A DNA stretch of 64,000 nt from Nipponacmea schrenckii (lineage: Eukaryota > Mollusca > Gastropoda > Lottiidae), in NCBI GenBank assembly GCA_030562195.1, contig JAUJPP010000012.1, forward strand, positions 15,686,001-15,750,000, read 5' to 3'. Both the position numbers and the translations under genes were made by a program. The notes beneath the pieces are model-generated. The model was given only the letters and a program-made list of their open reading frames with translations. It was not told the DNA's origin and made no database searches. Position 1 is the first letter of the stretch. The number at the start of each line of letters is the position of its first letter. Positions 25,638 to 35,777 of the stretch are shown piece after piece.

Positions 25638-26984
25638 TAAAAATAGGATAAGTTATTAGCAACGACAGTAAAGCTAATACCAGTTTATACCATATGCTAG
25701 TCCAATAGTTATTGATGTGTACAGTGGAGCAGTGAAGATTGGGTATAAATTCTCTTTCAAAGGGAACCTTTAAAACCAACCGTAGAAATTCCCCAATGTA
25801 ATTTCAAACAAATTAAACATACATGTATGTAAAAAAAAAACAGTTAAAGAATCAAGTGGTCATTCAAATCTATTACCCCAGAACCACATTTACCAATGGA
25901 CAATGTTGTCTTCGATTAACAATAATACTTAAAAGAAGGAGCGTTAATAAACTTCAAATTGATTTAAATAATATATCTCCCTTTTATTAACCCTAGTGGT
26001 AATATATTGTTTTTATAAGGGGCTTTGTTTCATTAAATATCTATTGACTATGATTTCAAAATATGTTATGCACTTTGACACATGTCATTTAAATCAAGTC
26101 TTGGGAATGATAATTGTATATGTATATCAATAATGTAATAATGTATAGCGTTTTGCTGTTTTATATAGAACTCAGTAACGAATTATGCCTCAATAAAATC
26201 GTGATAAAAAGTTATGTGAAGTTATGGTTTTCATTTCCCCATATAATAGCTTTAAAGCTTCTTAATACACCATACAGTTTAGTTGATCTGCGCTTGCCAT
26301 AGTTAGTTTCCAATTATACTGTATGTCCCTATGAGACGAACAAGGTGGGAAAAACCACGGAAAGGAATTTGCTGTTTCATGTCTTTCGATCGCCACTGTC
26401 GCCTTCGACATCCTTATGTTTCATCTTCCCATAAATCTTAATTATAAATAGCTTGCTTTTTATAAACGTCCTACTTTCTGACCCTGGATAATAAGACAAC
26501 TTTTCCACCCCTTCGACTTTACATCACATAAAAACGGATCGAAATGCATCCAAAAACATAATTGCGTCCAATGCTGAATTCGAACCCTTTAAATTATAAC
26601 AGAGCGACAGCTTTCAATATTATGTAAAACTGACCTCAATTTTGGACGAAATTTTCTTTGGTCGGATTGACTACGTTAAGCATAATTTTCTATTGATATT
26701 TGCCTCAAAAATGTACATTAGCTTCTTTGAAACGCTATTTATTCCAATAAAGGCAGTGCAGACTTAAGATAATAAAAAAACTTACCGTATGTGTAGGCCT
26801 ATGTGTATAGGCCAATATCAAGTAGATAAATAAGACACTATATATAGTTCATAGCGCAATATAGCTGACTGACCGTGACCTTCAAAAGCAACTACAATAA
26901 TAATAACTGTATAATAATGTAATTCATAATGTTATTATTTGTAGCCTGTAGCCACTAAATAACTAACCACCAAAAATAGCCCCG
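25638..26984. other. Upstream flank of the P450 gene
   Basis: It should contain the non-coding first exon and promoter of the P450, but neither can be fixed from sequence alone. No other gene or repeat family was recognised. Confidence 0.45.
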
Positions 26985-27300
26985 TTTGCAAGCTTAACAA
27001 GAGGTTGCCTAGATACGCCCACTTTAAGTTAATTTCTGTTTAAATACAGGTTAAAACTCCAAAAATATTTAAGCCTTGTTCAAGATTTCATTGATACACA
27101 TGACCACACCAAATTTCATTCAAATCAGATGAAAACTGTGTCTCTATATTGTTCACAAGCTAATTTTGATGCGTTATACCTCAAGGGCATTAACTCAAAA
27201 GCAGTTCACTGAAAAATCGTTAATACCTAACTTGTTCAAGATTTCACAAATGAAAATGATCACACCAAATTTTATTCAAATCAGATGAAATCTGTAGTCA
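26985..27300 (+). repeat. Fragment of the GATACGCCCACTT repeat family, two diverged ~150-bp units
   Basis: It begins GAGGTTGCCTAGATACGCCCACTTTAAG. A related start lies at 52170 (GGTTGCCAAGCAAGATACACCCACTTTAAA). Two units share CACACCAAATTTnATTCAAA and TCAGATGAAAnCTG. The ATACGCCCAC start and the 'GTTCA(C/T)nGAAAAATCGT' phrase tie it distantly to the three ~160-bp arrays. Confidence 0.65.
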
Positions 27301-27311
27301 CTATTTCTCGA

Positions 27312-27352
27312 CACTTGATAAAGAATAATATTTCGAAAACCGGTTCGTGTCA
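27312..27352 (+). other. Possible decayed hammerhead-ribozyme-like motif of a Penelope-like element
   Basis: The sequence CTTGATAAAG ... TTTCGAAAACCGG ... GTGTC follows the order CTGATGA / stem II / GAAA / stem III / GTC of minimal hammerheads known from Penelope-like terminal repeats. It sits just upstream of PLE-derived reading frames. Two core positions differ (CTGATGA reads TTGATAA), and stem I pairing is not evident, so it would not be active. The resemblance could be chance. Confidence 0.25.
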
Positions 27353-27399
27353 TTTATGTAAGTTTTTGTTTTGCTTTTCTACATTATTGTTAGTGTTAT

Positions 27400-28728
27400 T
27401 TAATTAATATATATTTTTGCATTTTTCACTTATATTTTCATCTTACTTTATTTCCCGCACCCAATTCGTCTTCTTTTGCATACCTGGATCCCTACATTTT
27501 ACGGTAACATATTAAAATTTCTCAATTATTTAAATACAACTGAACATTCCCCTTCTAACCTAGACTTATTTTCATTATGCTCCACAACTTTGACAACCAC
27601 TGGCAAGAAGCCAGACATCGCAATTCTAATCGCCAACCAAACCAACATCACGTACCCTACAACGGCCCAGTATTCCATAGAACTCTACCACCTATCAATC
27701 GCCGACCACCAACCAATCCAGCCATTTATATCCCACCCCACCACCGACCAACCTACAACACTGCCTATCCATCCATAGATAACCATCGACCTGCCCTCAA
27801 CACAGCCTACCCATCCAAAAAATAACCACCGGCCTCACCAACATCAGAAACGCACACCAACCCACAGACGCTAACCAGTTCCAGGAAAAACCCTTTGTTA
27901 AGGTATTCTTCCAAGTTCTGCAGTGTCTCCATCATTTGGCAATCCTTACCCTTCAGCAATCGGCTGCGAATATTAGATCCCTCAATCGGACATGGCTCTC
28001 AAAGGTAACGCAGGCTCTGATGGATCATTATCAAACCACCCTTCAAGAAAACTCAACTTCATCCGAACCAAGTCTTTATCACAACCAGCCATCGAGCGCA
28101 TTATTTCCCATGCCTACTCATGGGCCCGTCGATGCTATGGGAAACTTCTAACTCAACCTGTGATTGCCAAATTCTACCAAACGATCAACGAAACCAAAAC
28201 CAGAGTAACCATATCCCTACCAATTGAAATGGAGATTGATCCACAAACACCTGCACCAACAAGAGTCACCACCATGTCGAACCAAACACCTAAACGAGCC
28301 CGCAGTTCACCATCCCCTAGTCCAGCAAATGTTGGTAAGAGTTCTCGTAGAGAGGGCACCCCCCTTTTCTTTCCCTTTCAGATTCCTTGCCTACACCATC
28401 CGAATCTTCACCACATGACCCAGGTTCGGCCGACCTTTCTTCCTTCTGAAATCTTTGGATCAACAAACCACCCCAAATTCTCCAACCAAGTCATGTCGTG
28501 TACCCAGACCTTCTCCACCTAGAACCAGATCTCAGTCAGTACCCAATGCGCCTATCTCTAATAAAATTTCTAAGAAAGCCCAACAGAATCTCAAGACATT
28601 CAACGATATGATGATGAACTCCGACACTGAGAACGCAACAATCCTGTCACCCTATGAAGAAGAATTCGAACCAGTTGATAATCTCCATTGGTCTCCGAAA
28701 ACAGCCAACAATATCTACTTGTTTTGAA
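27400..28728 (+). pseudogene. Decayed N-terminal reading frames, probably of a Penelope-like element
   Basis: Overlapping plus-strand frames run through 27476-27825, 27936-28151, 27992-28522 and 28455-28727. A Pro/Asn/His-rich first part (~27600-27830) is followed by a segment with helical character (28100-28210) and a Ser/Pro/Arg-rich stretch (PKRARSSPSPSP at ~28290). The composition is less AT-rich than the surroundings. The frame changes several times, so it is broken. It lies directly before a segment with clear PLE character (28746-29083), which is why I link it to that element; some PLEs carry a long poorly conserved N-terminal region. I recognise no domain in it. Confidence 0.5.
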
Positions 28729-28745
28729 TACACCAGCTTCCCAGC

Positions 28746-29083
28746 TTCTAGGCCAAACCCGTCGTTAACTTAAGCCGAAAAATTCTCACACTCCTCCAGC
28801 ATTCAATCTTAGACCGTGGACCTAAATTTATTCCGATTCCTAAATTACCTAACCTTGATTATCTTCAACCGTCTATTGAACGATTTCAACGTAATCTCAG
28901 TTGTACATACTTTTTTCGAAACCACCCTCCACTTGGTGCTCGAACAATGTTTATTCCTAAATCCACGTGGAAACCGCCTAAAGCCGCCATCCATCCTGAA
29001 ATATTAAACGTATTTGCAAGTATGAATGACCAAATATCAAATCTTTCCGTAACACACGAGAAATTGTGTTTCTCCATGATTTA
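28746..29083 (+). pseudogene. Penelope-like element: N-terminal segment preceding the reverse transcriptase
   Basis: One plus frame reads VVNLSRKILTLLQHSILDRG, then KFIPIPKLPNLDYL, an FQRNL...FFRN block, STWKPP at ~28960 and ISNLSV, ending at TAA (29081-29083). This order (NLS...L...GL/P-KF-P-P, F-R-L, W-P-P) is characteristic of the region ahead of the RT fingers in Penelope-like ORFs. The next expected part, the 'DKG' block, resumes only at ~30060, so the ORF is interrupted by ~950 bp of foreign-looking DNA. The identification rests on remembered family patterns; confidence is moderate to good. Confidence 0.72.
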
Positions 29084-29089
29084 ATGATT

Positions 29090-30012
29090 TAAGTAATTTA
29101 TTAATTTTATTTTTCCCTTTCTCACAGGTATATCACCACCAACAATTCTATTTTGGCCTAACTTGAACCATTTTGAAAATCTAAATTATTACTGTCGGGG
29201 GATGAGTAAACATCCTTAAAGCTGGTCTTGAGCATGGACAAATCCTACCTCCCCCTCCATAGAAAATAACATAAAATGGAGTAGGGTTGGGTAGCCCGCT
29301 CGCAGCACATGCACTGACGCTTTGGCAATTCTTTTTTTTTTTTTTTTTTTTTTTTTATGTATGTTTTGATGTCTGATCGTCTCATGCAGATGTACTTGTC
29401 TATTCCTTGGTTTTTGTGGTCATGTACTTGATCGCAGAATGATGAATCTGTCCATTTTATACACATGTACTTGTGTATTTTAAAACTAATTGTACATTGA
29501 AATTATATATGGTTTTTGCTGTCATGTACTTGATCGCCGGAAGATAAATCTGTCCATTATTTACACATGTAATTGTGTATTTTAAAATAAATTGTACGTT
29601 GAAATAATACGTGATTTTCTGCGGTCGTGTGCATGGCCGCGGGAACTATATATTACATCCATTTTATAAACAAATTGTAGGTTGAAAATCTGTCCATTTC
29701 ATGCACATGTACTTGTGTATTTTTAAACAAATTGTACGTGGAGTATTGTATATTTATTTTGTGGTCATGGACTTGATCGCCGTAACATATATCTGTCCAT
29801 TTGATACACATGTACTTGTGTATTTTTAGTATTTGAGACGAATTGTATATTGAGATATTATGTATTTTCGATTTTTTTCTTTTTTTCTTTTTTTTTTTTT
29901 TTTTTTTCCAATGTATTGCCCCATGGGCTGAATGTGAGACAGGACCATGTCCTTGTGTATTGGGCCTAATTCTGACCCATGTAAAATAAAGAGTTTATTA
30001 TTATTATTATTA
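29090..30012. mobile_element. Insertion inside the PLE: tandem repeats and a retroposon-like 3' tail
   Basis: Contents: a unique ~240 bp, a 27-T run (29331-29357), four or so ~110-120-bp tandem units at 29385-29860 built on TACACATGTACTTGTGTATTTT and TCATGTACTTGATCGCCG, a second long T-run (29888-29908), and an end reading TGTAAAATAAAGAGTTTATTATTATTATTATTA. An AATAAA followed by a short microsatellite is typical of the 3' terminus of many non-LTR retroposons and their SINEs. Target-site duplications were not found. It separates two consecutive parts of one PLE ORF. Confidence 0.6.
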
Positions 30013-30059
30013 AAAGCCTAATTTCACGCGAGTAGAACGTGGAGCGTTAAATTTACTTT

Positions 30060-31084
30060 AAAAAAAACGATAGCATTGTAATTAAAAAGAGTGACAAAGG
30101 TTCATGTTGCGTTATATTAAATAGGGAAGATTACATTTTAGAAGCAGAAAATCAATTGAATAATCCTAAACACTATGCAATATTACCGGAGCCAATTTTT
30201 AATGAAACTGCTAATATGATAAACAATATCCTTGCTGATTTAGTTAAAACAAGTCATTTAAAAAAGAAACAATATGACTATCTTTCTGCCAAACCTGATT
30301 GCCGTGAGAGACACTTATACACTTTGCCTAAAATTCATAAAATCCTACTAAGGATTGGTTCATGCCTAATAGAATCCCTAAAGGCTGCCCGATTATCTCT
30401 GACTGTGGTAGTGAGTCTTATGCAGTGTCAGAATATATTGATCATTTCTTACTACCACTAGCATGTCAACATCGAGCCTACCTTAAGGACACAACTGACT
30501 TTGTCAATAAGATAAAAAATCTCCAAGTCCCTTCAAATGCTATTTTAATTTCTTTTGACGTAACTTCTATGTACACCAATATCGACAATACTACTGGCCT
30601 AATGGCAGTTCGCAAAGCCTTCAATAGATACCCAGATCCAGACAGGCCCGACGATGCAATTCTACAGCTTTTAGAGATTTGTCTTAGCCGCAATGAGTTC
30701 ACATTTAATTCCATAGCAGAGACTAATAAATTAGATACTAAGGTATATTTCAAAGAAACCGACACTCATCAACTTTTGCATAAGAGATCATTTCATCCAA
30801 AACATACTTTTTCTGGAATAATTAAGTCACAAGTTTTACGATTTCACCGAATTTGCAAAAGGTCTTCTGATTTCAACCTAGCCTGTACTAGTTTTCTCAA
30901 AACTGAAAGAGCGTGGATACTCTAAACGAATTTTACGAAACATAAAACATTCCACCTTAGCAAAGATAGCAGCTAAAAATAGACTTTATGCCGAAGTACC
31001 TCCAGGCTTAAGGATGTGCCCCGTGTATGTCACCCAGATGCAAAACATGTCCCTTAATATCAGGAACTCATTATTTTCTAAGTA
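30060..31084 (+). pseudogene. Penelope-like reverse transcriptase, frameshifted and deleted in the catalytic core
   Basis: Recognisable blocks in order: IVIKKSDKGS (~30075), RHLYTLPKIHK (30310-30342), then after a frameshift at ~30342 PIISDCGSESYAVSEYIDHF (~30390-30450), ISFDVTSMYTNI (~30549-30584), and KVYFKETDTHQLLHKRSFHP (~30742-30800) followed by LRFHRIC (30837-30857). These are the standard PLE RT landmarks. Between NEFTFNS (~30710) and KLDTKVYF the family normally has ~80-100 residues with the AMG and second catalytic Asp motifs; here they are missing, so the copy cannot polymerise. A second frameshift near 30905 leads to ERGYSKRILRNIKHST. The GIY-YIG endonuclease expected downstream is absent; the inverted repeat R follows. 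Confidence 0.88.
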
Positions 31085-31129
31085 ACTCTACGAATATTAA
31101 CACCTATTGGTTGAACAATAGGTGCAGTT

Positions 31130-31622
31130 ATTGAAGAGAAATGCCTGTAAGTATGTTATATTTGTAGTCTTATATTTAGAGATACGGTCCTTGAAGTACT
31201 ACTTAGCCTGCCCTCTCTGCAAGCTTCTTCCTTTCTTGTCATGCTTGTTGAAGATAATTAGATGCAATGAAGAAGTGTGTAATTCCATTGTAATAAATCA
31301 AATGACATTTGTAATAAAATAAGATACCTTGATATAAAAACAATATACGACTGCTTTTGTTAAGGTAATTGTTTTAAAACAAATGTTTTATGCTTAACGG
31401 TAAGATAACTCTTGTTTTTGTGGAATATAATATTACTAAAAACTGTTTACATTAGATGTATGTTACAAACCCCCTCCATAACACAATGGTTATTTGTTAC
31501 GCGCAGTTTCTCTTTTTACATTTCACTTTTGTCATATCTATACAATGTCTCTCTGCTTAAGCCCCTTTCCAGGTTAAGAATTGTTTTTCTTTTCTTTATT
31601 TTTTGGCATTTATCTATTTCAG
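31130..31622 (-). repeat. Dispersed repeat R, copy 3 (minus orientation)
   Basis: It is the reverse complement of 35778-36418, including its outer end (GATAAATGCnAAAAAA, ATTCTTAAyCTGGAAAGGGG). It starts ~45 bp after the PLE RT remnant. Open frames across it are incidental. Confidence 0.85.
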
Positions 31623-31789
31623 GGGTTTTCAACCTTGGGGATGTCGGAAAACTTTTTGGGGGGGGGGGGCGCGAACATCATATAATCGCAAAAAAAAAAA
31701 AAGGTTTCTTTGAACATGTTATGGTTTAAGATTTAATGCAAGGCCTTTATAGTCAATATTGGAAATGAATGGGGGATGCGAACTTTCCC
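31623..31789. other. Spacer with a poly-G run
   Basis: It contains a G-run of about 11 at ~31657-31668 and an A-run at ~31690-31701 between repeat R and the 3' end of the minus-strand LINE. Confidence 0.6.
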
Positions 31790-31965
31790 TTTTTTTTTTT
31801 GTAAACAATATTTTATTATTCAATAGAAACGGATTGGGGAACAGGCTTTCGCCTATATCACCCCTCTCACATAAACATATTTACATACAATTTAAAGAAT
31901 CTTGTTGTTATACAAACATTGCAACAAAATTTTAAATAATAATAACAAAAATAATAATGAAAGTT

Positions 31966-32715
31966 TTAGAATCTTTTTGAAAAGGCAATAAAATCGTGAA
32001 TTTTTTCAAAAATTAAAAAAGAGTTCTGGTTGGTGTCTGCTCCGAATAAAAGATTATGTGCATTAATGAAAATAGAAGGTAAATAAGATAGTGGTCGATT
32101 TCGTGCATCTAAATGTAGGGGGCAGTTGAGTAAGTAGTGTTCTGTATCCTCAAATGGGTGACCACAAGCGCAGGCTGATAAATCTGATATATGTCTTAAA
32201 AATTTGTGACCATTGAGATCACTACAGGAGAGACGCAGACGACAGTGGATAATTTGGTTTTGTCGTTTTCCGAAATGATGAAAATTTGGAGTAATATTAT
32301 TTATCATTTTATATAGTATTATAAGTTTGTTTCGTCGACGTCTCTCCTGTAGTGGGATAAATCCTGTTTCTTGGTAGATATAGGCATGGCCTGTTCCCTT
32401 GAAAACCCCGCATATAGTTCTGAGTGCGTGTAACTGGAGGTTCTCTAATTCAGTCGTTAATTCTTTAGTGCCCCCGTCCCATACAATATCGCAATAAACA
32501 AAATGAGGTAAAATAAAAGAGGTGTATATGGTTTGAAGAGATTTCCTACTAAGACGATATTTCAGACCTTTAAGACAGTTGATAAGTCTACAAGTTTTCT
32601 CTAAAATCTGATTAATATGACAACCCCATTTACAAATAGTTTGAAAAGTTAGTCCTAGATTCTTGTGCTGAGAAACCTCCAGGATGTCGGTTTTGTCAAA
32701 TTTTAAGATAGACAA
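31966..32715 (-). pseudogene. LINE ORF2 C-terminal part (thumb and Cys-rich domain), longest intact frame
   Basis: 249 codons. The N-terminal part follows directly, after a frame change, from the RT palm, with KNLGLTF (~18-24) and the IYTSFILPHFVYCDIVW segment (~62-78) typical of the region after the FADD box. The C-terminal ACACGHPFEDTEHYLLNCP (~182-200) is the C-x-C...H...C pattern found near the end of CR1/Jockey-type ORF2 proteins, followed by ~50 residues to the stop. As the open frame begins inside the protein, it has no own start and is not a host gene. Confidence 0.85.
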
Positions 32716-32719
32716 AATA

Positions 32720-33400
32720 AGATTATTTTTATTATGTAGTGCTAGTGATTCAGTTTTCAGCGGGTTGAAGGTAACAAGCCAGTCCTTAGCCCAGTTGTTA
32801 ATTTGCTCAAGGTCACGGTTTAGTATATCTGTGGAAGCATGTGGGTCATCAATTTTATGATAAGACTAGTGTCATCGGCAAAAAGGCGAATGTCGGATTG
32901 GATGTTGTCTACAATATTATTTATGTATATTAAGAATTATAGCGGCCCAAGGACAGAACCCTGCGTTACAACAGCGGGGACCGTCTTGAGCTCAGAGGAG
33001 ACTCCGTTTATTACAACGCATTGTTGTCTGTTTGAAAGATAGTCTTTCAACCATTCTAGGAGATCTCCTCTGATACCAGCGGCCCCAAGCTTATTACAAA
33101 GCCCAGCATGCCAGACCCTGTCAAAAGCTTTGCTGATGTCGCAGAATACTGCTTGTGTACTTTTGCTGATCGATGGCTTGACAAAAGAAGTGCGAAAGAT
33201 CTATTAGTTGATAGACTGTGGAGTGATTGTGTGAGAAACCGCTTTGAAGATGAGTAATAACTGAGTTTTCATTCAAGAAATCAAAAACATGACTGTATAT
33301 ACATTTTTCAAAAATTTTGACTACAATACTCAAGAGAGAGGTGATTTCTATGTTACGAAGTGAATTTGTGTTTTGTTTTAAATGGGGGAAGGGTGCATTT
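32720..33400 (-). pseudogene. LINE reverse transcriptase palm, broken
   Basis: Minus-strand blocks: IFEKCIYSHVFDFLNENSVI and LQSGFSHNHST (~33310-33220), FCDISKAFDRVWHAGL (~33145-33100, first catalytic Asp), TQGSVLGPL followed by a TAA (~32975-32945), and IRLFADDTSLI (~32900-32868, catalytic FADD). The stop right after the GPL box and a frameshift after FADD show that it is dead, although the catalytic Asp residues are still encoded. Confidence 0.87.
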
Positions 33401-33407
33401 GTGTTGT

Positions 33408-33905
33408 CTATTTGTGATTGACTGATGAAAAAGTTGTTAAGGCAGTTAGCTTTGTCAATAGAATCAAAATTTCCACTTTAGGAGCTTTACCCTTTTTGAC
33501 ATACAAATTGACAAGTTGCCACCATTGTTTGCTTCCAAATTTCTCATTGTCATTGATATTGTTGTCTATATTTTCAAAAAAAGCGTATTTGCATTTCCGA
33601 ATAAGTTTGATGTATGAATTACTACTTTTCCCGAATTTTGCCAATCTTCTTCAGAATTCGATCTGGTGGCTTTTCGATGAATTTTGTTTTTCTGTCTCCT
33701 TAGTTTTCTGATTGAGTTATTCATCCATGGTTGATCCCGAGGCCGAATGGTTACTATCTTGTTCGGTATATTTCGCTTAGCAATACTTATCAATTCAGAT
33801 GTGAAGGTGGTGATAGAGGCGTCAATATTTGCGTTGTCAATAATGGTATCCCAGCTTTTGTTTGTTTTGTCACGTCTTAGTGTCTCAAAATCGGTTTTTG
33901 AATAG
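33408..33905 (-). pseudogene. LINE ORF2 linker between endonuclease and RT
   Basis: The minus frame 33793-33566 reads IAKRNIPNKIVTIRPRDQPW, then MNNSIRKLRRQKNKIHRKA, the usual linker of CR1/Jockey ORF2 ahead of the RT. The next part (33644-33408, GKSSNSYIKLIRKCK...WWQLVNLYV) is in another frame, showing a frameshift near 33620. Confidence 0.8.
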
Positions 33906-33907
33906 TC

Positions 33908-34590
33908 TTATAGAATTCGTTTGTAAGAAGTTAGTTTAGGAGAATCGAGATTAAGCCGACAATATACAGGGCAGTGGTCACTGCATAAATTGGCTAAACA
34001 GCCTGAGCTCTTTACATATTGCATACAGTTGCTCAAGATGAGGTCTATTGGGTTGTTTTTACCGTTGGTGCCGAAACGTGTTGGTGTTTCGATAAGAATT
34101 TTGAAGCCAAAGAGTTGGATGGAATTATGAATGAAGGTATTGCTTTTAGTCAAGAGATCAATGTTGAAGTCGCCAAATATGAGAATATTTTTTATATTAG
34201 AAACTGAAGCAAGGGCAAACGAGTCATTATTTACAATGGTTTTGGGTTTTGGAGGTCTGTAGAAAGTTCCTAATAGAAAAGTTGTGCCGTTAATGATTGT
34301 CTCGATCCAGATGCCCTCTACATTGTCAGACTCAAGGTCGAATCTCCGTAAAAGAGAAGTTATTTCTAATATAAAGAGCTTGAAAACGGGATAGAAAAAG
34401 TGTCGGGGGAGTGTTTTTTGCCAAGCCATGTTTCAGTTAGGAGAATAAAATCAAAGTTTTCAGAATATTCTGCTGTAATAAGATCAAGAGCAGTAGTGTT
34501 TTTTGTTATAGTTTTAGTGAGACTCCTAACATTTAGATGCACTAGTGAAGCAGATTTTTCTGGTCCTGGATTTGGATGTATATCACCTGA
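33908..34590 (-). pseudogene. LINE apurinic endonuclease domain with an upstream 2A-like motif
   Basis: On the minus strand GDIHPNPGP (34587-34561) is followed by LVHLNVRSLTKT (~34545-34510), FDFILLTETWLGKK (~34455-34415; catalytic Glu in TETW), then after a frameshift LGTFYRPPKP, ILIFGDFNIDLL (~34165-34130), PIDLILSN and LCSDHCPVYCRL (~33990-33955; catalytic Asp-His). These are the AP-endonuclease landmarks of LINEs. A stop after SSLY (~34375) and the frame change near 34400 break it. Confidence 0.88.
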
Positions 34591-34640
34591 TTTAATTAAT
34601 ATTAGGTGTATATATAATAAATATAAAGTGTCGCAATGCA

Positions 34641-35399
34641 GGGAGAATAAACAAAAATAACGTATTTACATGAAATTATATACAACAATAACACATTGAA
34701 CAAAATCAAGATGAATAGTCAATGAACGGCAGTGAAAGTTTTGTCACATGTTTCCTAAGGTAAATTTATTTAAAATTAAATGGTATGACATAATAATAAT
34801 TTACAAATTTACGAATTCTGTATGAAATTTGTAATTCATCCAGTGCGAGAAAGTTTATCTGAGTTCTACTGATCAATGGTTGTAACATAAAATCTGGAGA
34901 AACAGATAAAACTAAAAATAAAATGCGTAGGCCTATTAATTGGTAAATAGATATTATCAAAATACTGACAATTGCTTACAGTATCGCATAACTTACTTCC
35001 AAATTAAAGGGACAGTATGTCCGATTTGGATATATTGACATATATCTATTTCTTATGACGGTTTGAATAAAAGAGGCACTTGTTGATCAGTTACAGATAA
35101 AGAAGAAATGTCAATATCGTAAAATTTCGCCATTTTTTGAAAAATTTGTAAATTCACAACTACATGTAGTAAATTTTAGAAAACCCGAAGATTTGTTAAT
35201 TTTTTAGTCAGTATATTTAGAGCTAGAGGCCCTTTAAAATGATTATGAGTACACACATGTACATGGTTTTAAATGTGGATATTAAAATTCATAAAGTAAG
35301 GAAATAAAGCACGCATTTTGGAAACAATAGATAACTAAATAGCTGATAACAATCGACACTTCTTATTCATACAAAACAGGGTGAATCCCAATGTAACTC
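34641..35399. other. Upstream flank of the LINE, nothing recognised
   Basis: AT-rich DNA with only short open frames and no repeat family that I can link to other parts of the window. Confidence 0.5.
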
Positions 35400-35665
35400 A
35401 AAGCATAAAGAATAAAAGACACGCCTTAATACATTCAGTCACAAGGTTAAAAAATACATAATGGGTTTGAGTGAAACTGACTTTATGAGGTGGGGGGGGG
35501 GGCAACCCTATATAATTTAAGGGTAAAAGACATGCCTTAATACATTCGGTCACAAAGTCAATATCTGATAAACGATAAATAAATACTGCATTGTGAGTGA
35601 AACTGACTTTATGAGGGGGGGGGGGGATATAATTACCCTATATAATTAAGGGTAAAAGACATGCC
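35400..35665. repeat. Tandem ~120-bp repeat, 2.3 copies, each with a poly-G run
   Basis: Units read GGTAAAAGACATGCCTTAAT, CATTCnGTCACAA, GTGAAACTGACTTTATGAG, then 10-13 G, then CCCTATATAATT. The first copy starts at ~35405, the second at ~35521 and a partial third at ~35649. The G-runs are at ~35490 and ~35616. Confidence 0.8.
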
Positions 35666-35777
35666 TTGCTCATGTTTTCTGCTAAGTATAAATATCTGAC
35701 ATTAGCGGTCTTGATGATCGAAGCTGCTATTCCCACTTCTTGAAGCGGTGAACTATATTTTTATTTCCGAATCAGAT

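Larger units (their letters stand above)
31790..34640 (-). mobile_element. APE-type non-LTR retrotransposon (CR1/Jockey group), decayed, minus strand
   Basis: Read on the minus strand, the element has a 2A-like NPGP peptide, an AP-endonuclease domain, a linker, a reverse transcriptase with an FADD box, a Cys/His C-terminal region, a short 3' UTR with AATAATAAAATATTG and a 10-A tail (T-run at ~31790-31800). The length, ~2.85 kb, is that of one ORF2 plus UTR. Several frameshifts and stops inactivate it. No ORF1 is seen upstream of 34640. Target-site duplications were not resolved. Confidence 0.88.

Noticed and set aside
33418..34660. Plus-strand open frames over the LINE
   Set aside because: Shadows of the minus-strand endonuclease and linker.
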